In this document: positions 16,212-24,357 of the stretch, one piece after another | How positions within the stretch are numbered: position 1 is the stretch's first letter | How the letters are laid out: every line of letters begins with the position of its first letter | NCBI GenBank assembly: GCA_041161065.1 | Contig: JBEAVE010000020.1 | Coordinates: 1-64,000, forward strand | Direction of reading: 5' to 3' | Origin: DYRG01 sp041161065 | GTDB taxonomy: Bacteria > Pseudomonadota > Gammaproteobacteria > Beggiatoales > Beggiatoaceae | Length of the DNA stretch: 64,000 nucleotides | Translations under genes and position numbers: made by a program | The notes under the pieces: model-generated | What the model was told of the DNA's origin: nothing | The model's database searches: none | Seen by the model: only the letters and a program-made list of their open reading frames with translations

Positions 16212-17182
16212 AAATGTGGGAATCATTACGGGTATTATTGGGAGGAAAACCGCGTAAAATTCCAGTAGAACAATATAGTTCTCAGGCACAGCAAATTCAT
16301 TTTATCAAACGAGAAGAAAAACTTACCAAAGAAAAACTTGCAGAAATGGAAGCAGAGCATATCAAAAGTCGTCGCCATCATTATTGGAGAAATCGGCGTT
16401 GGATAGTGTTAATTATAACTAATTTATTGTTTGTAGTTTCTTTTGGATTAGATATTCAAATATTGGAAGGCGCACTTACTGCTTCGCGTTTCATTGGGTT
16501 TCATTTTGCGGATTTGAATTCTGCATTACAAGTGATGTTAGCTTTTAAGGAAGTTTTGATTAATTTATTGATTGGAACAACGACCGTTTTAATTTTATGG
16601 TGGTTGTTAGGAGGAAGAACTTTTTGTTCGTGGGTTTGTCCTTACCATTTGATGGCAGAATTTGCAGAGAAAATTCACCTCAAATTAGTTGAAAAGAAAA
16701 TAATCAAAGATCACCCATTTGATCGACGTTTGAGAACGGTTTTGTATTTTATTTTTGCTATCTTGGCATTTGTAACCGGTTACACCGTATTTGAAACGAT
16801 CAACCCTGTTGGTATTTTAAGTCGCGCGTTAATTTATGGAGCAAGTTTGGCGTTAAGTTGGGTTGCAATTTTATTGCTATTTGAAATATTTTATTCTCGA
16901 CGAGCGTGGTGTCGTTATATTTGTCCAATTGGTATTACTTATGGTGTAATTGGCGTGTTTTCTCCTTTGCAAATCAAATACACTTTACAGAATTGCCAAC
17001 ACGAAGGAGAATGTTTGAAAGTTTGTTTAGTTCCTCATGTATTAGAATGTGTGAAGAAAGGGCGAGCATCAAATGAGGAAATGTTTATTGGGGCGGATTG
17101 CACGCGGTGTGGTTTATGTGTGGATACTTGTCCGACCAATTCTTTAACCTTTCATCTAAAAGGCTTGAGCAACTTCTCATGA
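16208..17182 (+). CDS. nosH: Quinol-oxidising membrane ferredoxin NosH (NapH-like)
   Basis: 324 residues with four membrane spans (about 60-80, 110-135, 170-195 and 205-228). Two cytoplasmic C-X3-CP motifs (FCSWVCPYH, CRYICPIG) typical of the NapH/NosR family flank the spans. The C-terminal part has two ferredoxin cysteine groups, one with unusual spacing (NCQHEGECLKVCLVP) and one standard (CTRCGLCVDTCPTNS). The cluster has no nosR, so this protein and NosG probably form the only quinol-linked electron route. It is translationally coupled with both neighbours. Confidence 0.93.
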   Translation: MKMWESLRVLLGGKPRKIPVEQYSSQAQQIHFIKREEKLTKEKLAEMEAEHIKSRRHHYWRNRRWIVLIITNLLFVVSFGLDIQILEGALTASRFIGFHFADLNSALQVMLAFKEVLINLLIGTTTVLILWWLLGGRTFCSWVCPYHLMAEFAEKIHLKLVEKKIIKDHPFDRRLRTVLYFIFAILAFVTGYTVFETINPVGILSRALIYGASLALSWVAILLLFEIFYSRRAWCRYICPIGITYGVIGVFSPLQIKYTLQNCQHEGECLKVCLVPHVLECVKKGRASNEEMFIGADCTRCGLCVDTCPTNSLTFHLKGLSNFS

Positions 17183-18045
17183 TTAACATTAAGAAACTAG
17201 TTAAAAATTTTCATCGTCAAAATGTATTAGACGGTATTGATTTAAGTATTTCAAAAGGTGAAAGAATTGCATTAGTTGGATCAAATGGCGCAGGTAAAAC
17301 AACCCTCATTCGTTGTTTGCTAGGTGAATATCAATATAGTGGTGAAATTACCATTGATCATTTATTTGTCAAAGATCACCGCCAAACTTTATTAGCTAAA
17401 ATTGGTTTTGTACCACAATTACCACCCCCACTTAAAATGCCAGTTGGACAATTACTTGATTTTGCTGCAAATTTATGTCGATCGCCTCGTTCTAAAATGG
17501 AGGAAATGTCTATCAGATTGGGATTAGAAACGCAGAGCATTTGGCATAAACCTTTTGTTAAATTATCGGGTGGTCAGAAACAAAAATTATTGATAGGAAT
17601 TGCGTTAGGTAGAAATAGTGAAATCTTAATTTTAGATGAGCCCGCCGCTAATTTAGACCCGATTGCACGGCGGGTGTTTTTTGAATTGTTAGCAGAACGC
17701 CAAAATCAAGCAATTATGTTAATGTCAAGTCACCGTTTAGATGAGATTGCTGCATTAGTGAATCGTGTGATTGAATTAGATCGAGGAAAAGTGATTTTAG
17801 ATGACAAAGTCGCTGAAAATAATTTGAGCAAAATATTGACGTGTAAATTGGTTGTTAATCGTGAAGAAAACGCTTTTATAAAAACATTAGAAAATTGGCA
17901 TTTCAAAGCAGAGAATAATTATAGTTGGTTTGGTGAGATTTCATCAGTTGATCGGTTAAAATTTTTAGGTGTTTTGTCACGTTATGCAGGTATTTTGAAA
18001 AGTATTCATATCGAGGAAAAAGTAGATGAAACTGTTGTGGTGTAG
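17179..18045 (+). CDS. nosF: ABC transporter ATP-binding protein NosF
   Basis: 288 residues from the ATG at 17179 that overlaps the nosH stop. Walker A is GSNGAGKTT, the signature is LSGGQKQKL and Walker B is EILILDEPAANLD. A C-terminal regulatory region of about 80 residues follows. With NosY it forms the transporter thought to export a sulfur species for CuZ assembly by NosD. The end overlaps nosL by 20 bases. Confidence 0.94.
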   Translation: MINIKKLVKNFHRQNVLDGIDLSISKGERIALVGSNGAGKTTLIRCLLGEYQYSGEITIDHLFVKDHRQTLLAKIGFVPQLPPPLKMPVGQLLDFAANLCRSPRSKMEEMSIRLGLETQSIWHKPFVKLSGGQKQKLLIGIALGRNSEILILDEPAANLDPIARRVFFELLAERQNQAIMLMSSHRLDEIAALVNRVIELDRGKVILDDKVAENNLSKILTCKLVVNREENAFIKTLENWHFKAENNYSWFGEISSVDRLKFLGVLSRYAGILKSIHIEEKVDETVVV

Positions 18046-18454
18046 TTTAATTATATTGTTAAGTGCGTGCTCAAAAAATCCTCAAACGGGACCTATTGAA
18101 ATAAAATGGGATCGTGATGCTTGTGAGCAATGCAGAATGGCATTAAGTGATCGACATTTTGCTGTGCAAATTCGTGGAGGAAAAAATGCGGATATTTTTA
18201 AGTTTGATGATTTGGGTTGTGCATTGCATTGGCTTGAAGAACAAGATTGGAAAAATGATTCAAATATTGAAATCTGGGTAAAGGATTTTCAAACCGAACA
18301 ATGGTTAGATGCTCAAAAGGCTTTTTATGTGCCCAATCAAACCACGCCAATGGATTACGGTTTGGGAGCAACCATGAAGAAAACTGATTTCACGCTTGGG
18401 TTTGACGCGGCGAGAAAAACCATTTTAACAAAAACCCATCACCATTCACATTAG
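18026..18454 (+). CDS. nosL: Copper chaperone lipoprotein NosL
   Basis: 142 residues. The lipobox LLSAC (acylated C15) anchors it to a membrane. The Cu(I)-binding motif C33-EQ-C36-RM38 and FDDLGCALHWLEE are typical of NosL, which supplies copper to apo-NosZ. The tail ends in a histidine run (THHHSH), a possible extra metal site that is not universal in the family. Translation is coupled to nosF. Confidence 0.93.
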   Translation: MKLLWCSLIILLSACSKNPQTGPIEIKWDRDACEQCRMALSDRHFAVQIRGGKNADIFKFDDLGCALHWLEEQDWKNDSNIEIWVKDFQTEQWLDAQKAFYVPNQTTPMDYGLGATMKKTDFTLGFDAARKTILTKTHHHSH

Positions 18455-18468
18455 GCATTACAAAATAA

Positions 18469-19296
18469 ATGAAAGATTTATGGTTATGTGCACAATTAGA
18501 TATAATAGAATCTTTACGCGCTCGATGGTTCTGGGTGTATAGTTTGATATTTGGTGGAATTGTTGCTTTATTATTAGTATTTGGTTTGACCGAGTCGAGA
18601 GTTTTTGGTTTCACGGGACTTTCAAGATTGCTCATTACTTACATTCAATTATGTATGGCAATTTTGCCTGTTTTCGTGTTAATTAGCACGGTTAGATCAG
18701 TGGCTGGCGACAGAGAAGCGGGAGTTTTTGAGTATTTGTTATCATTACCAGTTTCTTTAAGTGGGTGGTATTGGGGACGCTTAATGGGACGGTTTTTAGC
18801 GATATTTCTCCCTGTATTTCTAGCAATGTTTCTAGCGATTGGTTGGGGCGTATTCAAAGGGTTGCAAATTCCTTGGTTTCAAGTCGGTTTCTATATAGCA
18901 TTACTCGTTGTTTTAGCATGGTGCTTTTTAGGGCTAAGTATGTTGATTTCTAGTTTTGCGCGATCAGTTGATATTGCACAAGGTTTGGCGTTTATTGTAT
19001 GGTTAGTTCTCTTATTATTTCTAGATTTGATTTTATTAGGCATTATGATTCGCCAACAATTACCCGCCGACACCGTGATTACAATTGCATTGCTTAATCC
19101 ATTACAAGTGTTTCGTACAGCAGCAATGTTATTATTTGATCCGCAATTAGTTTTATTGGGTCCTGCCGCGTATCTTATTTTGGATTATTTTGGGCAAAAC
19201 GGTTATTTAATGTATGCGATTACGTATCCGCTTGTTTTAGGTACATTATCGGCGATAATGGGGTATTGGTTATTTCGTCGCGGGGATTTGCCTTAA
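18469..19296 (+). CDS. nosY: ABC transporter permease NosY
   Basis: 275 residues with six predicted membrane spans of the ABC-2 type. The conserved ISTVRSVAGDREAGVFEYLLS coupling-helix region lies at about 64-84. It pairs with NosF and acts with NosD in CuZ biogenesis. It is the last gene of the nos cluster, 14 bases after nosL, and converges with the glycosyltransferase gene, with only 9 bases between stops. Confidence 0.93.
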   Translation: MKDLWLCAQLDIIESLRARWFWVYSLIFGGIVALLLVFGLTESRVFGFTGLSRLLITYIQLCMAILPVFVLISTVRSVAGDREAGVFEYLLSLPVSLSGWYWGRLMGRFLAIFLPVFLAMFLAIGWGVFKGLQIPWFQVGFYIALLVVLAWCFLGLSMLISSFARSVDIAQGLAFIVWLVLLLFLDLILLGIMIRQQLPADTVITIALLNPLQVFRTAAMLLFDPQLVLLGPAAYLILDYFGQNGYLMYAITYPLVLGTLSAIMGYWLFRRGDLP

Positions 19297-19305
19297 TTAC
19301 AAAAT

Positions 19306-20175
19306 TTATTTCTTCCGCATAAGAAAACCAGATAACAAACGACGACTTGCCAACAAACTAAAACGCAGCCATACTCCAAAAATAATGAATATTAACAATA
19401 CTTTAGAGTATTGTTGAGAAAAGAATTTGCGATAATAGCGAATCATTCCCCGATGTTTATAGAATTCGACTTTTAAAGGTTGCGAGGCACTACATTCGCC
19501 TTTTAAGTGAATCACCTTGATGTGCGGTAAAAACCAAAGCTGCCAATGACTTAGGCGCACTCGTTTGAACCAATCCAAATCTTCGCAATGCAAAAAATAC
19601 CCTTCATCTAATCCGCCAATTTGTTCTAAGGCTTCGCGCCGCACAAACATAAAAGCTCCCGAAATTCCTTCAACTTCAATGGGTTGCGACGGCAATGGCG
19701 TTTGACTCAAATCGACGGCATATTTCGGAAGAAATCGCGTTAAACCAAACCCTTGCACAAAGGCTCTGAGCGGCACAGGATCGGCTCGACGGCTGCTTTG
19801 CTGGGGCGTATCGTCGGGATCACACACCAACACCCCACACATTCCCGCGCGCGGCGTGTGCGCCATAAAAACCCTACATTGTTGCAGTGTGTCGTTTTTT
19901 ATAAAGCAATCAGGGTTTAAAATAAGCACGAAATCGCCGACGGTTTGCGGTAAAACTGAATTCACAGCTTTTGCAAACCCTTGATTTTGCATGGATTTTA
20001 CAATTTTCAAGCGCGTTTCTTTCGCAAAAGCCGTTTGTAAGTGCGCAATACTTTGATCGCTCGACGCATTATCAACGACAAATATTTCTACGGGCACATT
20101 TGAAAGCAACGCATTTGTAATGCAATTGCTCAACGCCGCACCCCCGTTGTAATTAACCACGATAATTGAAATCAT
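19306..20175 (-). CDS. Family 2 glycosyltransferase
   Basis: 289 residues from the ATG at 20175; a TTG seven codons upstream is less likely. It is a GT-A fold with MISIIVVNYNGG at the start, VVDNASSDQS, the NPDC acidic motif (FVLILNPDCF) and the acceptor loop GISGAFMFVRREAL, GYFLHCEDLDW. A hydrophobic C-terminal helix (KVLLIFIIFGVWLRFSLL) may tether it to the membrane. It resembles WcaA/rhamnosyltransferase-type enzymes of surface polysaccharides. The sugar and acceptor are unknown. No Shine-Dalgarno is visible, and the divergent STAS-like gene starts only 15 bases away. Confidence 0.85.
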   Translation of the reverse strand: MISIIVVNYNGGAALSNCITNALLSNVPVEIFVVDNASSDQSIAHLQTAFAKETRLKIVKSMQNQGFAKAVNSVLPQTVGDFVLILNPDCFIKNDTLQQCRVFMAHTPRAGMCGVLVCDPDDTPQQSSRRADPVPLRAFVQGFGLTRFLPKYAVDLSQTPLPSQPIEVEGISGAFMFVRREALEQIGGLDEGYFLHCEDLDWFKRVRLSHWQLWFLPHIKVIHLKGECSASQPLKVEFYKHRGMIRYYRKFFSQQYSKVLLIFIIFGVWLRFSLLASRRLLSGFLMRKK

Positions 20176-20189
20176 AAAAGGAGAATCAA

Positions 20190-20606
20190 ATGGCAAATAA
20201 AATACTGTACGAAACCAAAAATGTGCAGATGTATATTGATGAAAGCGTACCTTGTTTGGTCAATGTTTGGAGTGGTTTTGTTCCGAGCAAACATTTTCGT
20301 GATGCAATCCTAAAATTAGTGGAATTGCTCAAAGAACATCGCCCCCATTATCCTAAGTTACATTTATTAGCAGATACGCGAACTTTAGGTGTAGTTTCTC
20401 GTGACGATGTGCAATGGGTTTCCGATAAAATCAATCCCTTATATTTGGAAGCAGGCGCACAATTTGAAGCATTTGTTCTTTCAGAAGATGCCTTTGGACA
20501 AATGGCAGTCAAACGCTATGTTTCAAATACCACCGAAAAGGACGCTTTTACCGTCCAAATGTTCACCACGCTTGAAGATGCAAAAGCATGGTTAATATCC
20601 GTTTAA
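20190..20606 (+). CDS. STAS/SpoIIAA-like small protein
   Basis: 138 residues. The pattern ends in FTTLEDAKAWLISV, typical of the STAS/SEC14-like (SpoIIAA-like) fold, with alternating strands (LVNVWSGFV, HLLADTRTLGV, FEAFVLSED) and amphipathic helices. Such proteins are cytoplasmic and sometimes bind lipids or nucleotides; no specific role can be given. AAAGGAGAATCAA provides the ribosome site. The start is 15 bases from the divergent glycosyltransferase start, and the next gene follows after 28 bases. Confidence 0.65.
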   Translation: MANKILYETKNVQMYIDESVPCLVNVWSGFVPSKHFRDAILKLVELLKEHRPHYPKLHLLADTRTLGVVSRDDVQWVSDKINPLYLEAGAQFEAFVLSEDAFGQMAVKRYVSNTTEKDAFTVQMFTTLEDAKAWLISV

Positions 20607-20634
20607 TTCACATTCAATTAGAGGAAATATTCAA

Positions 20635-21195
20635 ATGGCAGCAACCCCTTCAACAATGCTACCTTTAGGTACACTTGCACCCAATTTTAATTTATTAGAT
20701 ACCGTTAGCGGAGAAATGCGTTCTTTACAACAATTAAAATCCCCAACAGGCACAATTATTATGTTCATTTGTAATCATTGTCCTTATGTGAAACATATTT
20801 TGCCAACTTTAGTGGATTTGGTCAATGAATATAAACAACGAGGGATTTCAACGATTGCAATTAATTCCAATGATGTTGCAAATTATCCCGATGATTCTCC
20901 TGAAAAAATGACGACATTAGCCGCAGAATGGGGAAATCCCTTTCCTTATTTGTACGATGAAACGCAAAACGTTGCAAAAGCCTATCAAGCGGCGTGCACG
21001 CCTGATTTCTATGTTTTCGATGGGAATTTGAAATGCGTTTATCGAGGACGTTTTGATCATTCAACACCTAAAAATAATCAACCCGTTAATGGTGCAGATT
21101 TGAGAAACGCTTTAGATCATTTGCTCACCGATCAAAGCATTTTAGAAACCCAACTTCCAAGCATTGGTTGTAATATTAAATGGAAAGAAACTTAA
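20635..21195 (+). CDS. Thioredoxin-like redoxin (AhpC/TSA family)
   Basis: 186 residues of the redoxin fold. GTLAPNFNLLDT opens the domain, and the active site CNHCPYVKH (residues 47-55) matches a well-known family with CXXC at the helix start. TPDFYVFDGNLKCVYRGRFDHS includes the cis-Pro loop. It probably serves as a cytoplasmic thiol peroxidase or disulfide oxidoreductase. It is downstream of the STAS-like gene with AGAGGAAATATTCAA as ribosome site. Confidence 0.85.
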   Translation: MAATPSTMLPLGTLAPNFNLLDTVSGEMRSLQQLKSPTGTIIMFICNHCPYVKHILPTLVDLVNEYKQRGISTIAINSNDVANYPDDSPEKMTTLAAEWGNPFPYLYDETQNVAKAYQAACTPDFYVFDGNLKCVYRGRFDHSTPKNNQPVNGADLRNALDHLLTDQSILETQLPSIGCNIKWKET

Positions 21196-21212
21196 CAGCA
21201 TAATTTAATCTT

Positions 21213-21267
21213 AGTAGTGATCAACAAGAGACGTTAATAAATTGTATTTTCCGATTTGATCACTACC
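21213..21267. mobile_element. 55-bp IS1-derived minimal element (MITE)
   Basis: The left end AGTAGTGATCAA and right end TTGATCACTACC are inverted repeats (11 of 12) matching the IS1-family end at 309-320. The left interior CAAGAGA matches the element at 24176, while the right end reads GGTAGTGATCAAAT on the other strand, like the IS end. It therefore looks like the two IS ends joined by a deletion. No clear target duplication is seen. It lies between the convergent redoxin and msbA stops. Confidence 0.7.
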
Positions 21268-21275
21268 ATTAAACC

Positions 21276-23093
21276 TTAAAGTTTTTGAGCGTGATACAAA
21301 CGAGTATAAACTCCGTTTTGTGCTAACAATGTTTGATGAGAGCCAATTTCTGCAATGCGCCCCTTTTCTAATACAATAATTCGGTCGGCTTTTTCGATAG
21401 TCGACAAACGATGAGCAATCATTAAAGTTGTTCGATTTTTCCTCAAATTTTCCAATGCCATTTGCACTTGTTGTTCGGCGTGACTATCTAATGCAGAAGT
21501 GGCTTCATCAAAAATCAAAATCGGGGCATTTTTTAATAACGCCCGTGCAATCGCTAAACGTTGGCGTTGTCCTCCCGATAATTTAACCCCACGTTCTCCA
21601 ATCATGGTTTCTAAACCGTCGGGCATTTGTTTAATAAATTCCATTGCAAAAGCAGACTCTGCCGCGTTCTCAATTTCTTTTCGTGACGCATGGCTCATTG
21701 AACCGTATGCAATATTGGCTGCAATGGTATCGTTGAATAAAATAATTTCTTGGCTAACTAATGCTAAATGATCGCGCAAGGTTTTTAATGAAATATCATT
21801 TATATCTATGTTATCTAAGAAGATTTTATTTTTTTCGACGGGATAAAAATACGCTAACAAATGAGTTAAAGTGGTTTTTCCACTGCCCGAAATACCCACC
21901 AAACCAATGGTTTCGCCTGCATTGATTTTTAGAGAAATATTTGAAAGAACTGGCTTATCCTGATAATAACCAAAACTTAAATTACGAAACTCGATATTTC
22001 CAATGATTTTTTGATGTTCAATGAAAGCGTGTTCTTTTTCAGGAATTTCGTCAATTAATTCAAAAACAGTTTGCGCGGCAGCTAAACCTTGTTGCACTTG
22101 TTCATTGACTTTGGTTAAACGTTTAATGGGTGAAAATAACATACCCATTGCCGCAAATAATGAAATAAAACTTCCTACCGAAACTTGATCATGATTTGCT
22201 TGTGACGTTGCAATGTAAATAATTAACGCTAATACTAATGCAATTAAGATTTCTGCAGCAAACATACTCAAATGCGAAATCGTTTTTAATCGAACTTCCC
22301 AAAAACGCACCCCGTTGCTCGCTTTTTTGAAACGATTATTTTCGTAATCTTGACCGCCAAAAATCTTCACTAATTTATGTCCACTAATGGCTTCTTCTAA
22401 TATGCGGGTCATTTGTCCCATGTTTTCTTGTTGTAATAGATTTCCTCGCCGCAGTTTCTTTCCGCTATATTTGACGACTAATATGATGAACGGAACGATG
22501 CTAAATAAAATCAACGACAATTGCCAATTCAAATAAAACATCCACGCCAACAAACCCACGACGGCTAAAGAATCGCGTACAATGACGATAATGGCTTCGG
22601 TGGTGGACAACATGACGCGGTTGGCATCGTAAGTGACTTTGGAGAGCAGCGCGCCCGCCGATGCGCTGTCGAAACGGGCGGTCGGCAAGGTCAATAATCG
22701 CGCAAACATCTCGCGGCGCAAATCAAACACCACCCGCGTCGCCACCCATGTCAAACCCACTTGGCTCGCAAACGTGCTCAATCCGCGAATCGTCGCCAAA
22801 ACAATCAACCACAACGGTAAATATTTAATGATTTCAGGGTCTTTCGCGACAAACCCCTCGTCTAATAAAGGCTTTAATAACGCAGGGATTAACGGTTCGG
22901 TCGCCGCACTGACCATCATTGCAACAATCACCCACCCAAATCTCACCCGATAAGGCTTCACATAATTTAATAATCGACGATATAAATTCAAAACACCCAA
23001 CCCACTTGATTTTAAGAACAAAGAAAGGTTTAATTCTAACAGAGGACGCGCGAAAACACCCGTCATCACGGGCAACGTTAATTGGTAGTGCAT
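21276..23093 (-). CDS. msbA: Lipid A export ABC transporter MsbA
   Basis: 605 residues, a half transporter with an N-terminal six-helix membrane domain and a C-terminal nucleotide-binding domain: Walker A GISGSGKTTL, signature LSGGQRQRLAIARALL and Walker B ILIFDEATSALD. It flips lipid A-core across the inner membrane. The first 36 or so residues (MHYQLTLPVMTGV...) precede the usual start of homology at NLYRRLLNYVKPYR. This extension is unusual, so the real start may be an internal GTG/TTG or ATG at codon 10. No waaA or lpxK is adjacent. Confidence 0.92.
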   Translation of the reverse strand: MHYQLTLPVMTGVFARPLLELNLSLFLKSSGLGVLNLYRRLLNYVKPYRVRFGWVIVAMMVSAATEPLIPALLKPLLDEGFVAKDPEIIKYLPLWLIVLATIRGLSTFASQVGLTWVATRVVFDLRREMFARLLTLPTARFDSASAGALLSKVTYDANRVMLSTTEAIIVIVRDSLAVVGLLAWMFYLNWQLSLILFSIVPFIILVVKYSGKKLRRGNLLQQENMGQMTRILEEAISGHKLVKIFGGQDYENNRFKKASNGVRFWEVRLKTISHLSMFAAEILIALVLALIIYIATSQANHDQVSVGSFISLFAAMGMLFSPIKRLTKVNEQVQQGLAAAQTVFELIDEIPEKEHAFIEHQKIIGNIEFRNLSFGYYQDKPVLSNISLKINAGETIGLVGISGSGKTTLTHLLAYFYPVEKNKIFLDNIDINDISLKTLRDHLALVSQEIILFNDTIAANIAYGSMSHASRKEIENAAESAFAMEFIKQMPDGLETMIGERGVKLSGGQRQRLAIARALLKNAPILIFDEATSALDSHAEQQVQMALENLRKNRTTLMIAHRLSTIEKADRIIVLEKGRIAEIGSHQTLLAQNGVYTRLYHAQKL

Positions 23094-23288
23094 AATTTAA
23101 GAGGATATATTATAATGTGATTTTAAGAAAAAATAGAGGAAAATAGAGAAAGGGATAGCGGTACATTTTTTGAGTGATAATCTTTATATTTCAATGATTT
23201 AAAACAGGATTTCACTGTGCATCACTACCTTTAAAGGTGTTTATTTTCTTTGGTCTGATTCATTAAATTTAGAATAGGGAAGTTTCAA

Positions 23289-24173
23289 ATGGAACGGAAA
23301 GGAATTATTTTAGCGGGAGGAGCTGGAACGCGATTACATCCCGCTACACAAGTGGTTTCAAAACAGTTGTTGCCTGTCTACGATAAACCGATGATTTATT
23401 ATCCGCTTACGACGTTAATGTTGGCGGGAATTAGAAACATTTTAATTATTTCAACACCCCAAGATACACCTCGTTTTAAAGAATTATTACAAGATGGTTC
23501 TCAATGGGGGATTTCAATTCAATATGAAATTCAACCGTCACCCGATGGTTTAGCGCAAGCCTTTATTATTGGAGAATCTTTTATTGGTCAAGATAATTGC
23601 ACGTTGATTTTAGGCGATAATATCTTCTATGGTCATGAGTTTCAAAAACAGTTGAAAAATGCTTCAAATTGTCGAGAAGGTTCAACGGTTTTTGCCTATA
23701 AAGTTAGCGATCCAGAACGTTATGGCGTAGTTGAATTTGAGAAAGGTTCAAAAAAGGTTTTAAGTTTAGAGGAAAAACCAAAGCAACCTAAGTCATCTTA
23801 TGCGGTAACGGGTTTGTATTTTTATGATAATAAAGTGGTAGAAATTGCCAAAGCATTGAAACCTTCTGCGCGTGGAGAATTAGAAATCACCGATCTAAAC
23901 AAAATTTATTTGAACAATGGGGATTTGAAAGTTGAAATTATGGGTCGAGGAATGGCGTGGTTAGATACGGGCACGCACGATTCACTTTTAGAAGCCGCAG
24001 GTTACATTGCAACCATAGAGAAACGTCAAGGATTAAAGATTGCGTGTCCAGAGGAAATTGCGTGGCGACAAGGTTATATTTCAACTGAACAATTGCTCGA
24101 ATTAGCCTCCCCTTTAAAGAAAAGCGGTTATGGTCAATATTTAGAGCAACTTGTTACCATCGATGTACGTTAA
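23289..24173 (+). CDS. rfbA: Glucose-1-phosphate thymidylyltransferase
   Basis: 294 residues; makes dTDP-glucose for the dTDP-rhamnose branch. The nucleotide-binding loop GIILAGGAGTRLHPAT is at residues 5-20. QLLPVYDKPMIYYPL, LGDNIFYGH, GVVEFE, EEKPKQPKSSYAVTGLYFYD and MAWLDTGTHDSLLEA are all family hallmarks. Other rfb genes (rfbBCD) are absent here. The stop codon is followed after two bases by an IS1-type end, so its downstream region has been invaded. Confidence 0.95.
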   Translation: MERKGIILAGGAGTRLHPATQVVSKQLLPVYDKPMIYYPLTTLMLAGIRNILIISTPQDTPRFKELLQDGSQWGISIQYEIQPSPDGLAQAFIIGESFIGQDNCTLILGDNIFYGHEFQKQLKNASNCREGSTVFAYKVSDPERYGVVEFEKGSKKVLSLEEKPKQPKSSYAVTGLYFYDNKVVEIAKALKPSARGELEITDLNKIYLNNGDLKVEIMGRGMAWLDTGTHDSLLEAAGYIATIEKRQGLKIACPEEIAWRQGYISTEQLLELASPLKKSGYGQYLEQLVTIDVR

Positions 24174-24175
24174 AT

Positions 24176-24215
24176 GGTAGTGATCAAAAGCAAGAGATTT
24201 AACTAACATCTCAAT
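24176..24215. mobile_element. Eroded IS1-derived minimal element
   Basis: It begins with GGTAGTGATCAAAAGCAA, the first 18 bases of which equal the inverted right end of the 41641-41733 element. About 30 bases on, CATCTCAAT (24207-24215) matches the inner part of the other IS end (300-308), but the outer TTGATCACTACC is missing. It therefore reads as a third small element that has lost one terminus. Confidence 0.55.
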
Positions 24216-24357
24216 CATAGAGGGCGATTGTGCGTCGAAACAGATGGCTTGGAAAAATAATCTTTGCGAATTTTAATAATAACCATAAATAAAGTTTTTC
24301 ACAGGATTTTAGATGCGGTAAAATAAGAAGTTACTAATTTACTAAAGAGGCAAAAAT

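Noticed and set aside
23084..23229. GGTAGTG at 23084 and ATCACTACC at 23221-23229 as ends of a fourth IS1-derived element covering the msbA start
   Set aside because: Only about seven bases of the inverted repeat match, the GATC core is altered on both sides, and the interior shares nothing with the other elements.
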